From Isosphaera sp. (GTDB taxonomy: Bacteria; Planctomycetota; Planctomycetia; Gemmatales; Gemmataceae), in assembly GCA_013822345.1 (NCBI GenBank), contig PNKH01000011.1, positions 1 to 64,000 of the forward strand: a DNA stretch of 64,000 nucleotides. The letters run 5' to 3'. The notes under the pieces were generated by a model, which worked only from the letters and a program-made list of their open reading frames with translations, had not been told where the DNA came from and searched no databases. Shown piece by piece: positions 1 to 8,331 of the stretch. The stretch's first letter is position 1. The number at the start of each line of letters is the position of its first letter. Made by a program: the position numbers and the translations under genes.

Positions 1-17
1 GTAGTCATCGGTCACCG

Positions 18-96
18 GTCATTGGTCAGTGGTGTTGGTCATGGGTCGACCTCTCGTGATGTGGCGATCGACGGCTGCCGACCAATGACCAATGAC
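18..96. repeat. Imperfect palindrome ahead of the chemosensory operon
   Basis: An 11-bp arm at 18-28 is the exact reverse complement of 86-96. The surrounding sequence is rich in short GGTCA/TTGGTC units on both sides. It lies directly upstream of the first cheW start at 109. It probably belongs to the dispersed palindromic repeats seen at many other junctions here; a regulatory role is not shown. Confidence 0.5.
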
Positions 97-108
97 TAAG
101 GACTAAAG

Positions 109-576
109 ATGCTCGCCCTCACCTTCCAGGTCGGCAGGGACCGCGTCGCGGTGGACGTCCGCCGCGTCCGGGAGGTCGTCCCGCGGGTCCGGCTGTCGGC
201 CACCGCCGGCGGGCCGCCGGGCATGGCCGGGGTGTTCGTGTACCGCGGGCGCGTCGTGCCGGTGGTCGACCTCCACAAGCTCACGGGGGCCGGCGACTGC
301 CCGCCGCACCTGAGCAGCCGGATCATCCTCGTGCCGTGGCCGCCGGACGACCCCGGGGGCCTGGTCGGGATCCTCGCCACCCAGGTCGCGGAGGTGCGGG
401 AGGTGCCGGACATCGCCGCCCAGCCGGTCCCCGGCGACCCCGCCCGGCCGGGCCTCGGGCCGGCCGTCCCGGACGGGGACGGGATCCTCCGGCTGCTCGA
501 CCCGGACCGGCTGCTGGCCCGGGTCGAGGTCGGGGTCGGGTCCGTGCCGGCGCTGCCGCCGGGGGTGGCGGGATGA
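109..576 (+). CDS. cheW: CheW-like chemosensory coupling protein (WspB-like)
   Basis: A 155-residue single-domain CheW protein. CheW couples membrane chemoreceptors to the CheA kinase in the cytoplasmic array. The sequence opens directly with the SH3-like CheW fold (FQVGRDRVAVDV, then VVPRVRL) and has the usual mid-domain VVPVVDLHKL strand. The ATG at 109 follows a weak purine-rich stretch. The stop overlaps the next start in an ATGA (573-576), so the two genes are translationally coupled. The operon order cheW-cheR-cheW-cheA-cheB matches Wsp-type systems, in which this position is WspB. The receptor gene is presumably just upstream of the window; that is inference. Confidence 0.85.
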   Translation: MLALTFQVGRDRVAVDVRRVREVVPRVRLSATAGGPPGMAGVFVYRGRVVPVVDLHKLTGAGDCPPHLSSRIILVPWPPDDPGGLVGILATQVAEVREVPDIAAQPVPGDPARPGLGPAVPDGDGILRLLDPDRLLARVEVGVGSVPALPPGVAG

Positions 577-1820
577 ACCTGGCCGACCTCGACGCGGCGG
601 TCCGGGCCCGCCTCGGCCTCGACCCGGCGACCCTCGGCCCGGCCGCGCTGGGGCGGGCCGTCCAGGTCCGCATGGCGGCCCGCGGGGTGACCGCCCCGGA
701 CGCCTACCTCGGCATGTTCGCGACCGACCCGGCCGAGCCGGAGGCCCTGGCCGTCGAGCTGGCGGTGCCGGAGACGTGGTTCTTCCGCGGCGGCCGGGCG
801 CTGTTCGACCACCTCGCCCGGTCCATGGCCGCCCGGGCCGCCGCCCGCCCCGCCGGTGACCCGGTCCGCGCCCTCACCCTGCCGTGCAGCACCGGCGAGG
901 AGCCGTACTCGCTGTCGATGGCCCTGTTCGACCGCGGTCTCGACCCCGAGCGGTTCCGGATCGAAGGCGTCGACCTGTCGGTCCGCCACCTCGACCGGGC
1001 GGCCGCCGGCCGGTTCCACCCGTTCTCGTTCCGGGAGCCGGGTCCCGACCCCCGGCCGACGCACTTCCGCCCGGCCGGCGATTGGTGGGAGATCCTGCCG
1101 CACGTCAAGGCGCCGGTCCGGTTCCGCGCCGGGAACGCGACCGACCCCGCGTTCCTCCAGGGCGAGAAGCCGTTCGACGTGGTCATCTGCCGGAACCTGT
1201 TCATCTACCTGACCCCGGCCGGGCGGGCGGCGGCGATGGCCACGCTCGACCGGCTGCTCGCCCCCGACGGGTGGCTGTGTCTTTCGCCGGCCGAGGCCGA
1301 CCGGCTGCCGCCGGGCCGGTTCGCCCCGGAGGGGTCCGGGGCGTTCGGGGTGTACCGCCGGACGGGCACCCCCCCTTCCCCGTCGCCGGTCGTCATCACC
1401 CCGCCCCCGCCGTCCGCCCGCACGGCCCCAGTCAAGCCCCCGCCGCCTTCGGCCGTCCGGATGCCTCCGGCCCCGCTGCCGCCGCACACGCCCCTGCCGC
1501 CGCCGGCCGCGCCGTCCCTCGACGCGGCCCGGACCCTGGCCGACGCCGGGCGGACGGCGGACGCCCGGGCGGCTTGCCAGGCGGTGCTCGCGGCCGACCC
1601 GGAGCGGGCCGAGGCGCACACCCTGCTCGGGGTGATCCACCTCGCCGACGGGCGGCTCGGCGACGCCCGGGAGGCGTTCCGCCGGGCCATGTACCTCGAC
1701 CCCGACAACCCGGACGCGCTGTTCCACATGGCCGTCCTGTGCGACCGGGAGGGCCGCCCGGCCGAGGCAGCACGGTACCGCGAGCGGCTCGCCCGCGCCC
1801 GCCGGGAGGACGGCCCGTGA
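573..1820 (+). CDS. cheR: CheR-type methyltransferase with C-terminal TPR (WspC-like)
   Basis: A 415-residue SAM-dependent protein-glutamate methyltransferase that would methylate receptor glutamates. Roughly residues 1-255 are CheR: an N-terminal helical part, the SAM motif around CSTGEEPYS, and the FDVVICRNLFIYL segment typical of CheR. A proline-rich linker (about residues 265-315) leads to tetratricopeptide repeats (about 315-405; AEAHTLLGVIHLADG and DNPDALFHMAVL). CheR with a C-terminal TPR is characteristic of WspC/FrzF-type proteins. The start ATG at 573 overlaps the previous stop; an upstream in-frame extension to 336 lies inside cheW and is rejected. The end overlaps the next GTG (1817-1820). 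Confidence 0.88.
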   Translation: MNLADLDAAVRARLGLDPATLGPAALGRAVQVRMAARGVTAPDAYLGMFATDPAEPEALAVELAVPETWFFRGGRALFDHLARSMAARAAARPAGDPVRALTLPCSTGEEPYSLSMALFDRGLDPERFRIEGVDLSVRHLDRAAAGRFHPFSFREPGPDPRPTHFRPAGDWWEILPHVKAPVRFRAGNATDPAFLQGEKPFDVVICRNLFIYLTPAGRAAAMATLDRLLAPDGWLCLSPAEADRLPPGRFAPEGSGAFGVYRRTGTPPSPSPVVITPPPPSARTAPVKPPPPSAVRMPPAPLPPHTPLPPPAAPSLDAARTLADAGRTADARAACQAVLAADPERAEAHTLLGVIHLADGRLGDAREAFRRAMYLDPDNPDALFHMAVLCDREGRPAEAARYRERLARARREDGP

Positions 1821-2488
1821 CCGCCACCCCGCTCCCGCTGGCTACCGCCGACCCGTGCTGGCAGACCGTCGGGGTGTGGGGCGACCGCACCTGCCCGCAG
1901 CTCGCCGAGGTCACCCACTGCCACAACTGCCCGGTGTTCGCCGCCGCCGGGCGGCGGTTCCTCGACGCCCCGTCCCCGCCCGAGTACCTCGACGAGTGGA
2001 CCGCCCGGCTGGCCAAGCCCGGCGAGGCGGCCGCGGCGGACATCGCCAGCGTCCTGGTGTTCCGCCTGGCCGACGAGTGGCTGGCGATCCCGGTCGGGGT
2101 GCTGGTCGAGGTGACCCGGCCGCGGCCGCCGCACCGGGTGCCGCACCGCGGCGGGCTGCTGGCCGGGGTGGTGAACATCCGCGGCGAGCTGCACCTGTGC
2201 GCCCGGCTCGAGCTGCTCCTCGGGGTCGGGACTGCCGACCCGCAGGCGGCCCGGTCCGACAACCCGCGGCTCGTCGTCGTCCGCCGGGACGGGGAGAGCT
2301 GGGCGTTCCTGGCCGACGAGGTCGACCAGGTGCGGCGGCTGCCGGCGGCGGAGCTGCGGCCGCCGGCCCCGACCCTGGCCCGGGCGGCCGCCCGGGCGAC
2401 CCGCGGGGTGTTCTCGGCCGGGTCGCGGTCGGTCGGGCTGTTGGACGACGCCCGGCTGTTCCAGGCGCTGCGGGAGCGGGTCCGATGA
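1817..2488 (+). CDS. Second CheW-like protein with N-terminal Cys cluster (WspD-like)
   Basis: A 223-residue coupling protein. Residues ~1-45 carry four cysteines (DPCW, RTCPQL, THCHNCPVF), and a CheW domain follows from about residue 75 (VLVFRLADEWLAIPV, NIRGELHLCARL). An N-terminal HCxNCP motif ahead of CheW is, from memory, a feature of WspD-type proteins. The cysteines could bind metal or sense redox state; this is inference. The GTG start at 1817 sits in a GTGA overlap with cheR, and the stop overlaps the cheA ATG (2485-2488). Confidence 0.82.
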   Translation: MTATPLPLATADPCWQTVGVWGDRTCPQLAEVTHCHNCPVFAAAGRRFLDAPSPPEYLDEWTARLAKPGEAAAADIASVLVFRLADEWLAIPVGVLVEVTRPRPPHRVPHRGGLLAGVVNIRGELHLCARLELLLGVGTADPQAARSDNPRLVVVRRDGESWAFLADEVDQVRRLPAAELRPPAPTLARAAARATRGVFSAGSRSVGLLDDARLFQALRERVR

Positions 2489-5319
2489 GCAACCCCGGGG
2501 CGTCCCTGTTCGACCTGTTCCGCGAGGAGGTGCGGTCCCACGCCGACACCCTGACCCGCGGGCTGCTGGACGCCGAGGCGGACCCGGCGAACCCGTCGCG
2601 GGTCGAGCCGCTGATGCGGGCGGCGCACTCGATCAAGGGGGCCGCCCGGATCGTCGGGATCGACGCCGCCGTCCGCCTGGCCCACGTCATGGAGGACGCG
2701 CTGGTCGCGGCCCAGACCGGCAAGGTCCGGCTCACCCCGGCCGACATCGACGACCTCTTGAAGGGGACGGACCTGCTGGCGAAGCTGGCCGACCTGACCC
2801 CGGAGACGGCCGACGGGTGGGGGGCGGCGCACGGGCCGGCGGTCGCGGCGCTGGAACCGGCGTTCGCCGCGATGGCCGCCGGGAAGCCGCGCGCGGCCGC
2901 GCCAGCCACGCCCCCGGCGGCCCCGCCCGCGCCGGACGACCCGTTCCCCCCGCCCCCGCCGTTCACCCCGGCCCAGCTGCCGCACGACCCGCTGCCGCTG
3001 CCGCCCGACCACTCGATGCACGACCTGTTCCGCGAGGAGCTGCGGTGGCACCTGCGGGTGGTGGCCGGCGGCGAACTCGACGCGTCGCTAGAGAGCCTGA
3101 AGCAGATCCGCGGGGCGGCGCGGGTGGTGAAGTGCGTCCCGGTCGAGCGCGCCGCCGCGGGACTCGGCGCGTTCCTCCAGGCGGTCCGCGAGGGGCGAAC
3201 GACCGCCTCCCCGCGGGCCGGGGACTGGGCCCGGGCGGCGGTCGCGGCGCTGGCCGGGGCGGTCGGCACCGACGAGGAGTCGTTCCCGACCTGGCTGGCC
3301 GCCGCGACCCCGACCCTGGCGCAAGTCGCCGACATCTTCGAGCGGGCGGCCCGGTCTTCCCCCTCGCCCCCGCAGGGGGAGAGGGTGGCGAGCGGCGTCA
3401 GCCGCGAGCCGGGTGAGGGGGGAGGCGCCAACGGACGACCGGGTACGCCCGCCCCCCCGCCCGGCCCGGCCCTGCGGGCCTCGCCGCCCCCGCCCCCGAA
3501 AGGGGGCGAGGGGGAAGACCCGGCCGCCCTCGTCCCGGCCCGTCCGCCGGAACAGCCGGTCGCGCCGTCGCCCGCGGCCCAGTCCGAGGCGGTGGTGCGG
3601 GTCACCGCCCGGAGCCTGAACCGGCTCATGGGGCTCGCCGGCGAGTCGCTCGTCCAGGCCCGGTGGCTGCCGTCGTTCTCGACCGCCCTGCTCGCCCTCC
3701 GCAAGCACCACGACCGGCTCGCCGCCCTGATCGACGAAAGCTACCAGGCGGCCGCCGCCGGGGCCGCCGCCGACCACCTCGCCACGGTCCTGGCCGACGC
3801 CCGCCGCGAGGCCGCCGCCTGCCGCCTCGCCCTGACCGACCAGGCGGCCGAGTTCGACGACCACGCCGCCCGGGCCGAGGACCTGAACGCCCGCCTGTAC
3901 CGCGAGGTCATCACCAGCCGGATGCGGCCGTTCGCCGACGGCGTCCACGGCCTGCCGCGGCTCGTCCGTGACATGGCCCGGGCGCTCGGCAAGGAGGTCC
4001 GGCTGGTGATCGAGGGCGAGGGGACGGAGGTCGACCGGGACGTGCTGGAGAGGCTGGAGGCGCCGCTGTCGCACCTGATCCGGAACGCGGTCGACCACGG
4101 GGTCGAGATGCCGGACGCCCGGGTGCGGGTCGGCAAGCCGGCCGGCGGGATCGTCCGGCTCGAGGCCCGGCACCGGGCCGGGATGCTCCAGGTCACCGTG
4201 TCGGACGACGGCGGCGGGGTCGACCCGGAGCGGCTGCGGCGGAAGGTCGTCGACCGCGGGTTGAACACCGCCGAGGTGGCCGCCCGGCTGACCGAGCCGG
4301 AGCTGCTCGAGTTCCTGTTCCTCCCCGGGTTCAGCACCGCCGCCGCGGTCACCGAGTTCTCCGGCCGCGGGGTCGGGCTGGACGTGGTGCAGGACACGGT
4401 GCGGAAGGTCGGCGGGAGCGTCCGGGTGACCACCCGGGCCGGCCGCGGGACGACGTTCCACCTGCAACTGCCGCTGACGCTGTCGGTCATCCGGGCGGTG
4501 GTGGTGGAGGTTGCCGGGGAGCCGTACGCGTTCCCGCACACCCGGATCGACCGGCTGGTGCGGGTGCCGCGGACCGGTGTGCGGTCGCTGGAGCACCGGC
4601 AGTTCGTGTCGGTGGACGGGCAGAACGTCGGGCTGGTGGTGGCGGCGCAGCTGCTCGACCTGCCCGGCGGGCCGCCCCCGGACGACGACCTGGCGGTGGT
4701 GCTCCTGAGCGACGCGTCCGGGGTGTACGGGCTGGTGGTCGACGCGTTCCGGGGCGAGCAGGACCTGGTGGTCCGGCCGCTCGACCCGCGGCTCGGGAAG
4801 GTGCCGAACCTGAGCGCGGCGGCGATCCTGGACGACGGGTCGCCGGTGCTAATCGTTGACGCCGAGGACTTGGTTCGGTCGATGGACCAGTACATCCAGG
4901 CGGGGGCGCTGGCCCGGTGCGACGTGCGCGCGGCCGGGCCGGCCCGGAAGAAGCGGGTGCTGGTGGTCGACGACTCGATCACGGTGCGGGAGGTAGAGCG
5001 GCAGCTGCTGCTGCACAAGGGGTACGAGGTGGCGGTGGCGGTGGACGGGGTGGACGGGTGGAACAAGGTGCGGGCGGAGCCGTTCGACCTGCTGGTGAGC
5101 GACGTGGACATGCCGCGCATGTCGGGGCTGCAGCTGGTCGCCGCGGTCCGGGCGGACCCGAACCTGCGGGAGCTGCCGGTGGTGATCGTGTCGTACAAGG
5201 AGCGGGAGGAGGACCGGGTCCGCGGGCTGGAGGTGGGGGCGAACTGCTACCTGACGAAGAGCAGCTTCCACGACAACCGGTTCGCCGAGGCGGTCGAGGA
5301 CCTGATCGGGCCGGCGTAG
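2485..5319 (+). CDS. cheA: Hybrid CheA histidine kinase with receiver domain (WspE-like)
   Basis: A 944-residue chemosensory kinase. Domains in order: HPt/P1 (1-110) with phospho-acceptor His48 in AAHSIKGAAR; a second HPt-like segment (~170-280) whose equivalent motif SLKQIRGAAR has Lys206 in place of His; a low-complexity linker (290-345) encoded by a palindromic element; dimerisation region (~365-500); HATPase (HLIRNAVDHG N-box, DDGGGVD, GRGVGLDVV, GRGTTF); CheW-like P5 (~670-800); and a receiver domain (~820-940) with Asp873 in LVSDVDMP and the LTKSS lysine. A CheA-REC fusion is the WspE architecture. The ATG overlaps the preceding stop. Confidence 0.9.
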   Translation: MSNPGASLFDLFREEVRSHADTLTRGLLDAEADPANPSRVEPLMRAAHSIKGAARIVGIDAAVRLAHVMEDALVAAQTGKVRLTPADIDDLLKGTDLLAKLADLTPETADGWGAAHGPAVAALEPAFAAMAAGKPRAAAPATPPAAPPAPDDPFPPPPPFTPAQLPHDPLPLPPDHSMHDLFREELRWHLRVVAGGELDASLESLKQIRGAARVVKCVPVERAAAGLGAFLQAVREGRTTASPRAGDWARAAVAALAGAVGTDEESFPTWLAAATPTLAQVADIFERAARSSPSPPQGERVASGVSREPGEGGGANGRPGTPAPPPGPALRASPPPPPKGGEGEDPAALVPARPPEQPVAPSPAAQSEAVVRVTARSLNRLMGLAGESLVQARWLPSFSTALLALRKHHDRLAALIDESYQAAAAGAAADHLATVLADARREAAACRLALTDQAAEFDDHAARAEDLNARLYREVITSRMRPFADGVHGLPRLVRDMARALGKEVRLVIEGEGTEVDRDVLERLEAPLSHLIRNAVDHGVEMPDARVRVGKPAGGIVRLEARHRAGMLQVTVSDDGGGVDPERLRRKVVDRGLNTAEVAARLTEPELLEFLFLPGFSTAAAVTEFSGRGVGLDVVQDTVRKVGGSVRVTTRAGRGTTFHLQLPLTLSVIRAVVVEVAGEPYAFPHTRIDRLVRVPRTGVRSLEHRQFVSVDGQNVGLVVAAQLLDLPGGPPPDDDLAVVLLSDASGVYGLVVDAFRGEQDLVVRPLDPRLGKVPNLSAAAILDDGSPVLIVDAEDLVRSMDQYIQAGALARCDVRAAGPARKKRVLVVDDSITVREVERQLLLHKGYEVAVAVDGVDGWNKVRAEPFDLLVSDVDMPRMSGLQLVAAVRADPNLRELPVVIVSYKEREEDRVRGLEVGANCYLTKSSFHDNRFAEAVEDLIGPA
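3354..3519. repeat. 166-bp palindromic element inside cheA
   Basis: An 18-bp arm at 3354-3371 is the exact inverted complement of 3502-3519. The interior resembles the element family at 19783-19957 (shared reading SPPQGE/REPGEGG). It is read through in the cheA frame as a Pro/Gly-rich linker between the pseudo-HPt and dimerisation regions, residues ~290-345. It has the look of an intergenic repeat that inserted in a tolerant linker. Confidence 0.75.
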
Positions 5320-5320
5320 G

Positions 5321-5426
5321 AGTTTCGAGTTTCAAGTTCCCGGTTTCAAGTCGCAGACCGCCGTCAGCGGGGAACGGGTGTGTCGGTCGTATTGAACTTG
5401 AAACCTGGAACTTGAAACTTGAAACT
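5321..5426. repeat. Palindromic element between cheA and cheB
   Basis: A 30-bp arm (5321-5350) pairs with 5397-5426 with two mismatches. The arms are tandem variations of the unit TTTCAAG. It starts immediately after the cheA stop and ends 7 nt before the cheB ATG, so it fills the only real gap in this operon and leaves no room for a normal ribosome-binding site. Confidence 0.75.
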
Positions 5427-5433
5427 GATTCCC

Positions 5434-6468
5434 ATGCGGATCGGCATCGTCAACGACCTGGCGCTCGCCCGGGAGGTGCTCCGGCGGGTGGTCGCGTCCG
5501 TGCCGGGGTACGCGGTGGCGTGGACCGCCGGGGACGGCGAGGAGGCGGTCCGGCGGGCCGCCGCCGACCCGCCGGACGCGGTCCTGATGGACCTGGTGAT
5601 GCCGAACGTCGACGGGGCCGAGGCGACCCGTCGTATCCTGAAGGATCTCGCCTGCCCGGTCCTGGTCGTCACCTCGACCCTGACCGGGAACTACGACCGG
5701 GTGATCCGGGCGATGGGAGCCGGGGCGCTGGACGCGGTCGAGACCCCGGTCCTCGGCCCGGGCGGGGAGGTGCGGAACGAGGCCCCGCTCCTCGGCCGGC
5801 TCGCCAAGCTCGCGGCCACCCGGCGGGCGATGTCCGCGTCCGATGTCCTCCCCAAACTCCCCGCCCGGGCGACCGGCCCGGCCCCGGCCGGCCGGCCGCC
5901 GCTCGTCCTCCTCGGGGCGTCGACCGGCGGGCCGGACGCCCTGGCCGCGGTGCTCGCCGCCTTCCCCGCCGACTTCCCGGCCGCCGTCCTCGTCGCCCAG
6001 CACATCGGGGCCCAGTTCGTCCCGGCCCTGGTGAACCTCCTCGCCTCGCGGTGCTCGCTCCCGGTCCGGGCGGCCGCGGACGGCGACCGGCCGGTCCCCG
6101 GCCAGGTCCTGGTCGCGGCCACCGACGACCACCTGGAGGTGACCCCCGGGCTGGCGGTCTCCTACACCGCCAGCCCGCGGGCCTACCCGTACCGCCCGTC
6201 GGTCGACGTGCTGTTCGGCAGCGCGGCGGCGGCGTGGCCGCGGCCCGGGGTGGCGGTGCTGTTGACCGGGATGGGGCCGGACGGGGCGGCCGGGCTGCTC
6301 CACCTCCGCACCCTGGGGTGGCACACCATCGCCCAGGACGAGGGGTCGTGCGTGGTGTACGGGATGCCGAAGGTGGCGGCCGAGCGCGGGGCGGCGGCCG
6401 AGGTGCTGCCGCTGTCCCGGATCGGCCCTGCGGTGGCCGCGACGATTCGGACCGGGTTCCGTCCCTGA
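5434..6468 (+). CDS. cheB: CheB/WspF-like methylesterase response regulator
   Basis: A 344-residue receptor methylesterase that counteracts CheR. Receiver domain at residues 1-120: the first acidic site reads IVND, as in WspF, and the phospho-acceptor Asp is in LMDLVMP. The CheB catalytic domain (~150-340) has the Ser in GASTGGPDAL, the His in AQHIG and the Asp in TGMGPDGAAG. The ATG at 5434 begins MRIGIVND. A TTG at 5419 is in frame but lies inside the palindrome. No Shine-Dalgarno sequence is visible. It is the last gene of the chemosensory operon; no WspR-like diguanylate cyclase follows. Confidence 0.88.
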   Translation: MRIGIVNDLALAREVLRRVVASVPGYAVAWTAGDGEEAVRRAAADPPDAVLMDLVMPNVDGAEATRRILKDLACPVLVVTSTLTGNYDRVIRAMGAGALDAVETPVLGPGGEVRNEAPLLGRLAKLAATRRAMSASDVLPKLPARATGPAPAGRPPLVLLGASTGGPDALAAVLAAFPADFPAAVLVAQHIGAQFVPALVNLLASRCSLPVRAAADGDRPVPGQVLVAATDDHLEVTPGLAVSYTASPRAYPYRPSVDVLFGSAAAAWPRPGVAVLLTGMGPDGAAGLLHLRTLGWHTIAQDEGSCVVYGMPKVAAERGAAAEVLPLSRIGPAVAATIRTGFRP

Positions 6469-6513
6469 CCACCGGGCGGCGATTCCGTCCCGGCGAAAGT
6501 TGTCTGATTTTAC

Positions 6514-6542
6514 TTGACGGGGATTTCAGGGGTGGGTTAATT
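6514..6542 (+). promoter_or_regulatory. Putative sigma-70 type promoter for the DUF1559 gene
   Basis: TTGACG at 6514-6519 and TTAATT at 6537-6542 are separated by 17 bp in a locally AT-richer stretch, 57 bp upstream of the DUF1559 start. This fits a housekeeping promoter. It was read by eye and is not tested. Confidence 0.4.
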
Positions 6543-6598
6543 GTGATGCTGCACTTCTCATCCGACCGCCGGTTGTTTTCCCCGCCTGGAGGTCCGTT

Positions 6599-8056
6599 AT
6601 GTCTGGCTGCCGAAGGGTCCGAACCGGGTTCACGCTGGTCGAGCTGCTGGTGGTGATCGCGATCATCGCGATCCTGATCGGGCTGCTGCTGCCCGCCGTG
6701 CAGAAAGTCCGCGAGGCGAGTGCCCGGGCGAAGTGCCTGAACAACATGAAGCAGGTGGCGCTGGCGATCCACTCGTACCACGACGTGATCGGGCAGTACC
6801 CGACGTACAACGGGATCGCCCCGGCCCCCGGGGGCAAGACCCTGCGGACCGACAACGTCAAGGCGGTCTACGGCAGCTGGGTCGTCCACATCCTGCCGTA
6901 CCTGGAACAGCAGGACTTGTACGACGCCATCAAGTCGGACGTGGACCAGGTCGACAACCGGGGGACCACCGTGAACATCCCCGGCGGGCCGATCATCACC
7001 CCGGCCGTCCCCGCGGTGCCGGCCGTCTATGACAGGACCGGGATGACGTTCGTGCCGGGCACCCCGGCGATCCCGGCGACCTTTAACCAGTACGTCGGGT
7101 CCCAGCAGTATGTGAGCACGACGAACGGGAACGGGTACACCGTCTCGGTGCTCCAGTGGGTCCCGCCGCGGAACCCGGACCCGGGCACCGGCATCCCGGC
7201 GGTGCCGGGGTACTGGCGGGACGACGCGACCGGGGCGAACATGGGGCAGGGGCGACTGGTGACCCCGCCGGTGCCGGCCCAGCCGGCCGTGTACGGCCCG
7301 CCCGGGGCCCCGCGGACCGACTACATCGGGGTGTTCGACTACGAGCACCGGATGAAGATCGTCCCGACCCTGATCTGCCCGTCGGACCTGAGCGTCGGGA
7401 GCGACGCGAACGCGTCGTCCGCCCAGCGCGGCCTGGTGTACACCGCGACCCCGAACGCCACGACGCCCCGCCCGTGGTCGGCGACCAACTACCTGGCCAA
7501 CTGGAACGCCCTGACCGACGGCGACTTCAACCGGTTCACGGACGACACCAAGCGGGGGTTCACGGCCCCGCCCCAGAAGATGACCGCGATCACGGACGGG
7601 GTGTCGAACACCGTCCTGCTGGGCGAGGCGTACGAGTGGTGCGAGGGCCGGGGCCGGACCGCGTTCATGGCGTGGCACGAGAGCAACTGGGGCGGGATGA
7701 GCGTGTCCCGCCGCGGGGTGCACAACTTCGGGCTGACCTACGAGCTCAACCCGGCCCAGCTCACGATCGACGGGGGGACGCCCCAGGTCGTCACCCGGGC
7801 CCGCGGGTTGGGTCACCCCGGCGACAACCCCGGCCCGGACGTGACGTTCATGTTCCAGGTCCGCCCGCTGGCGAAGGCGCCCAACCAGTGCCCGGCCGGG
7901 GCCGACTGCTGTAACAGCCTGACCGTCCAGACCGGGCACAATGCCTTGAACATCGCCCTGGGGGACGGCAGCGTCCGGTCGCTGCAGGCCGGGATGAACC
8001 CGGAGGCGTGGCGGCGGCTGATGATGCCCCGCGACGGCCTGCCGAACCTGGAATGA
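6599..8056 (+). CDS. DUF1559 prepilin-like protein
   Basis: A 485-residue planctomycete DUF1559 protein. Its N-terminus is a type IV prepilin/pseudopilin signal: the cleavage context is [22 protein letters not shown] and it continues as the N-terminal helix (residues ~11-40). The DUF1559 signature follows ([18 protein letters not shown], residues ~46-63), and the C-terminal H-X9-DG region is present ([15 protein letters not shown]). An unusual Pro/Ala/Val-rich stretch with repeated VPAVPA-type units lies at about residues 130-245. The start has a good GGAGG at 6587-6591. These proteins are highly paralogous in planctomycetes; surface or secretion roles are inferred, not known. Confidence 0.9.
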   Translation: MSGCRRVRTGFTLVELLVVIAIIAILIGLLLPAVQKVREASARAKCLNNMKQVALAIHSYHDVIGQYPTYNGIAPAPGGKTLRTDNVKAVYGSWVVHILPYLEQQDLYDAIKSDVDQVDNRGTTVNIPGGPIITPAVPAVPAVYDRTGMTFVPGTPAIPATFNQYVGSQQYVSTTNGNGYTVSVLQWVPPRNPDPGTGIPAVPGYWRDDATGANMGQGRLVTPPVPAQPAVYGPPGAPRTDYIGVFDYEHRMKIVPTLICPSDLSVGSDANASSAQRGLVYTATPNATTPRPWSATNYLANWNALTDGDFNRFTDDTKRGFTAPPQKMTAITDGVSNTVLLGEAYEWCEGRGRTAFMAWHESNWGGMSVSRRGVHNFGLTYELNPAQLTIDGGTPQVVTRARGLGHPGDNPGPDVTFMFQVRPLAKAPNQCPAGADCCNSLTVQTGHNALNIALGDGSVRSLQAGMNPEAWRRLMMPRDGLPNLE

Positions 8057-8086
8057 CCCGCGGACAGGAAACTCTGAAGTGACTCC

Positions 8087-8114
8087 GACCCCGGCGGCGC
8101 GAGCTGCCGGGGTC
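8087..8114 (+). terminator. Stem-loop after the DUF1559 gene
   Basis: A 12-bp GC-rich stem (8087-8098 with 8103-8114, one mismatch) and a GCGA loop lie 30 nt after the DUF1559 stop. There is no U-run, so it may act as a Rho-assisted terminator or 3' stabiliser. Confidence 0.35.
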
Positions 8115-8140
8115 GTGCCGTTTCCCCCGGTCCGGTGGTG

Positions 8141-8218
8141 TCTCGTTGTGGGAGGGCGAGGCTCCCGCCGAGCCGTGTGCGTCCGGCTCGGCGGGAGCCT
8201 CGCCCTCCCACAACGAGA
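8141..8218. repeat. Perfect 34-bp inverted repeat (GGCGAGGCTCCCGCC family)
   Basis: The arms 8141-8174 and 8185-8218 are exact reverse complements with a 10-nt loop. The inner 25 bp recur at 37610-37687. It lies between the DUF1559 gene and the next cytochrome gene. Confidence 0.85.
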
Positions 8219-8331
8219 CCCCATCCCCGGTCCCGCGGACTGTGGCGATTTCCCAACGCCACGCTCCCACCCGCGTTATTCTGAGGAGCAGAGTACCGGC
8301 GCCCCGTCCCGTCACGTCCGGGGGTTCCCCG

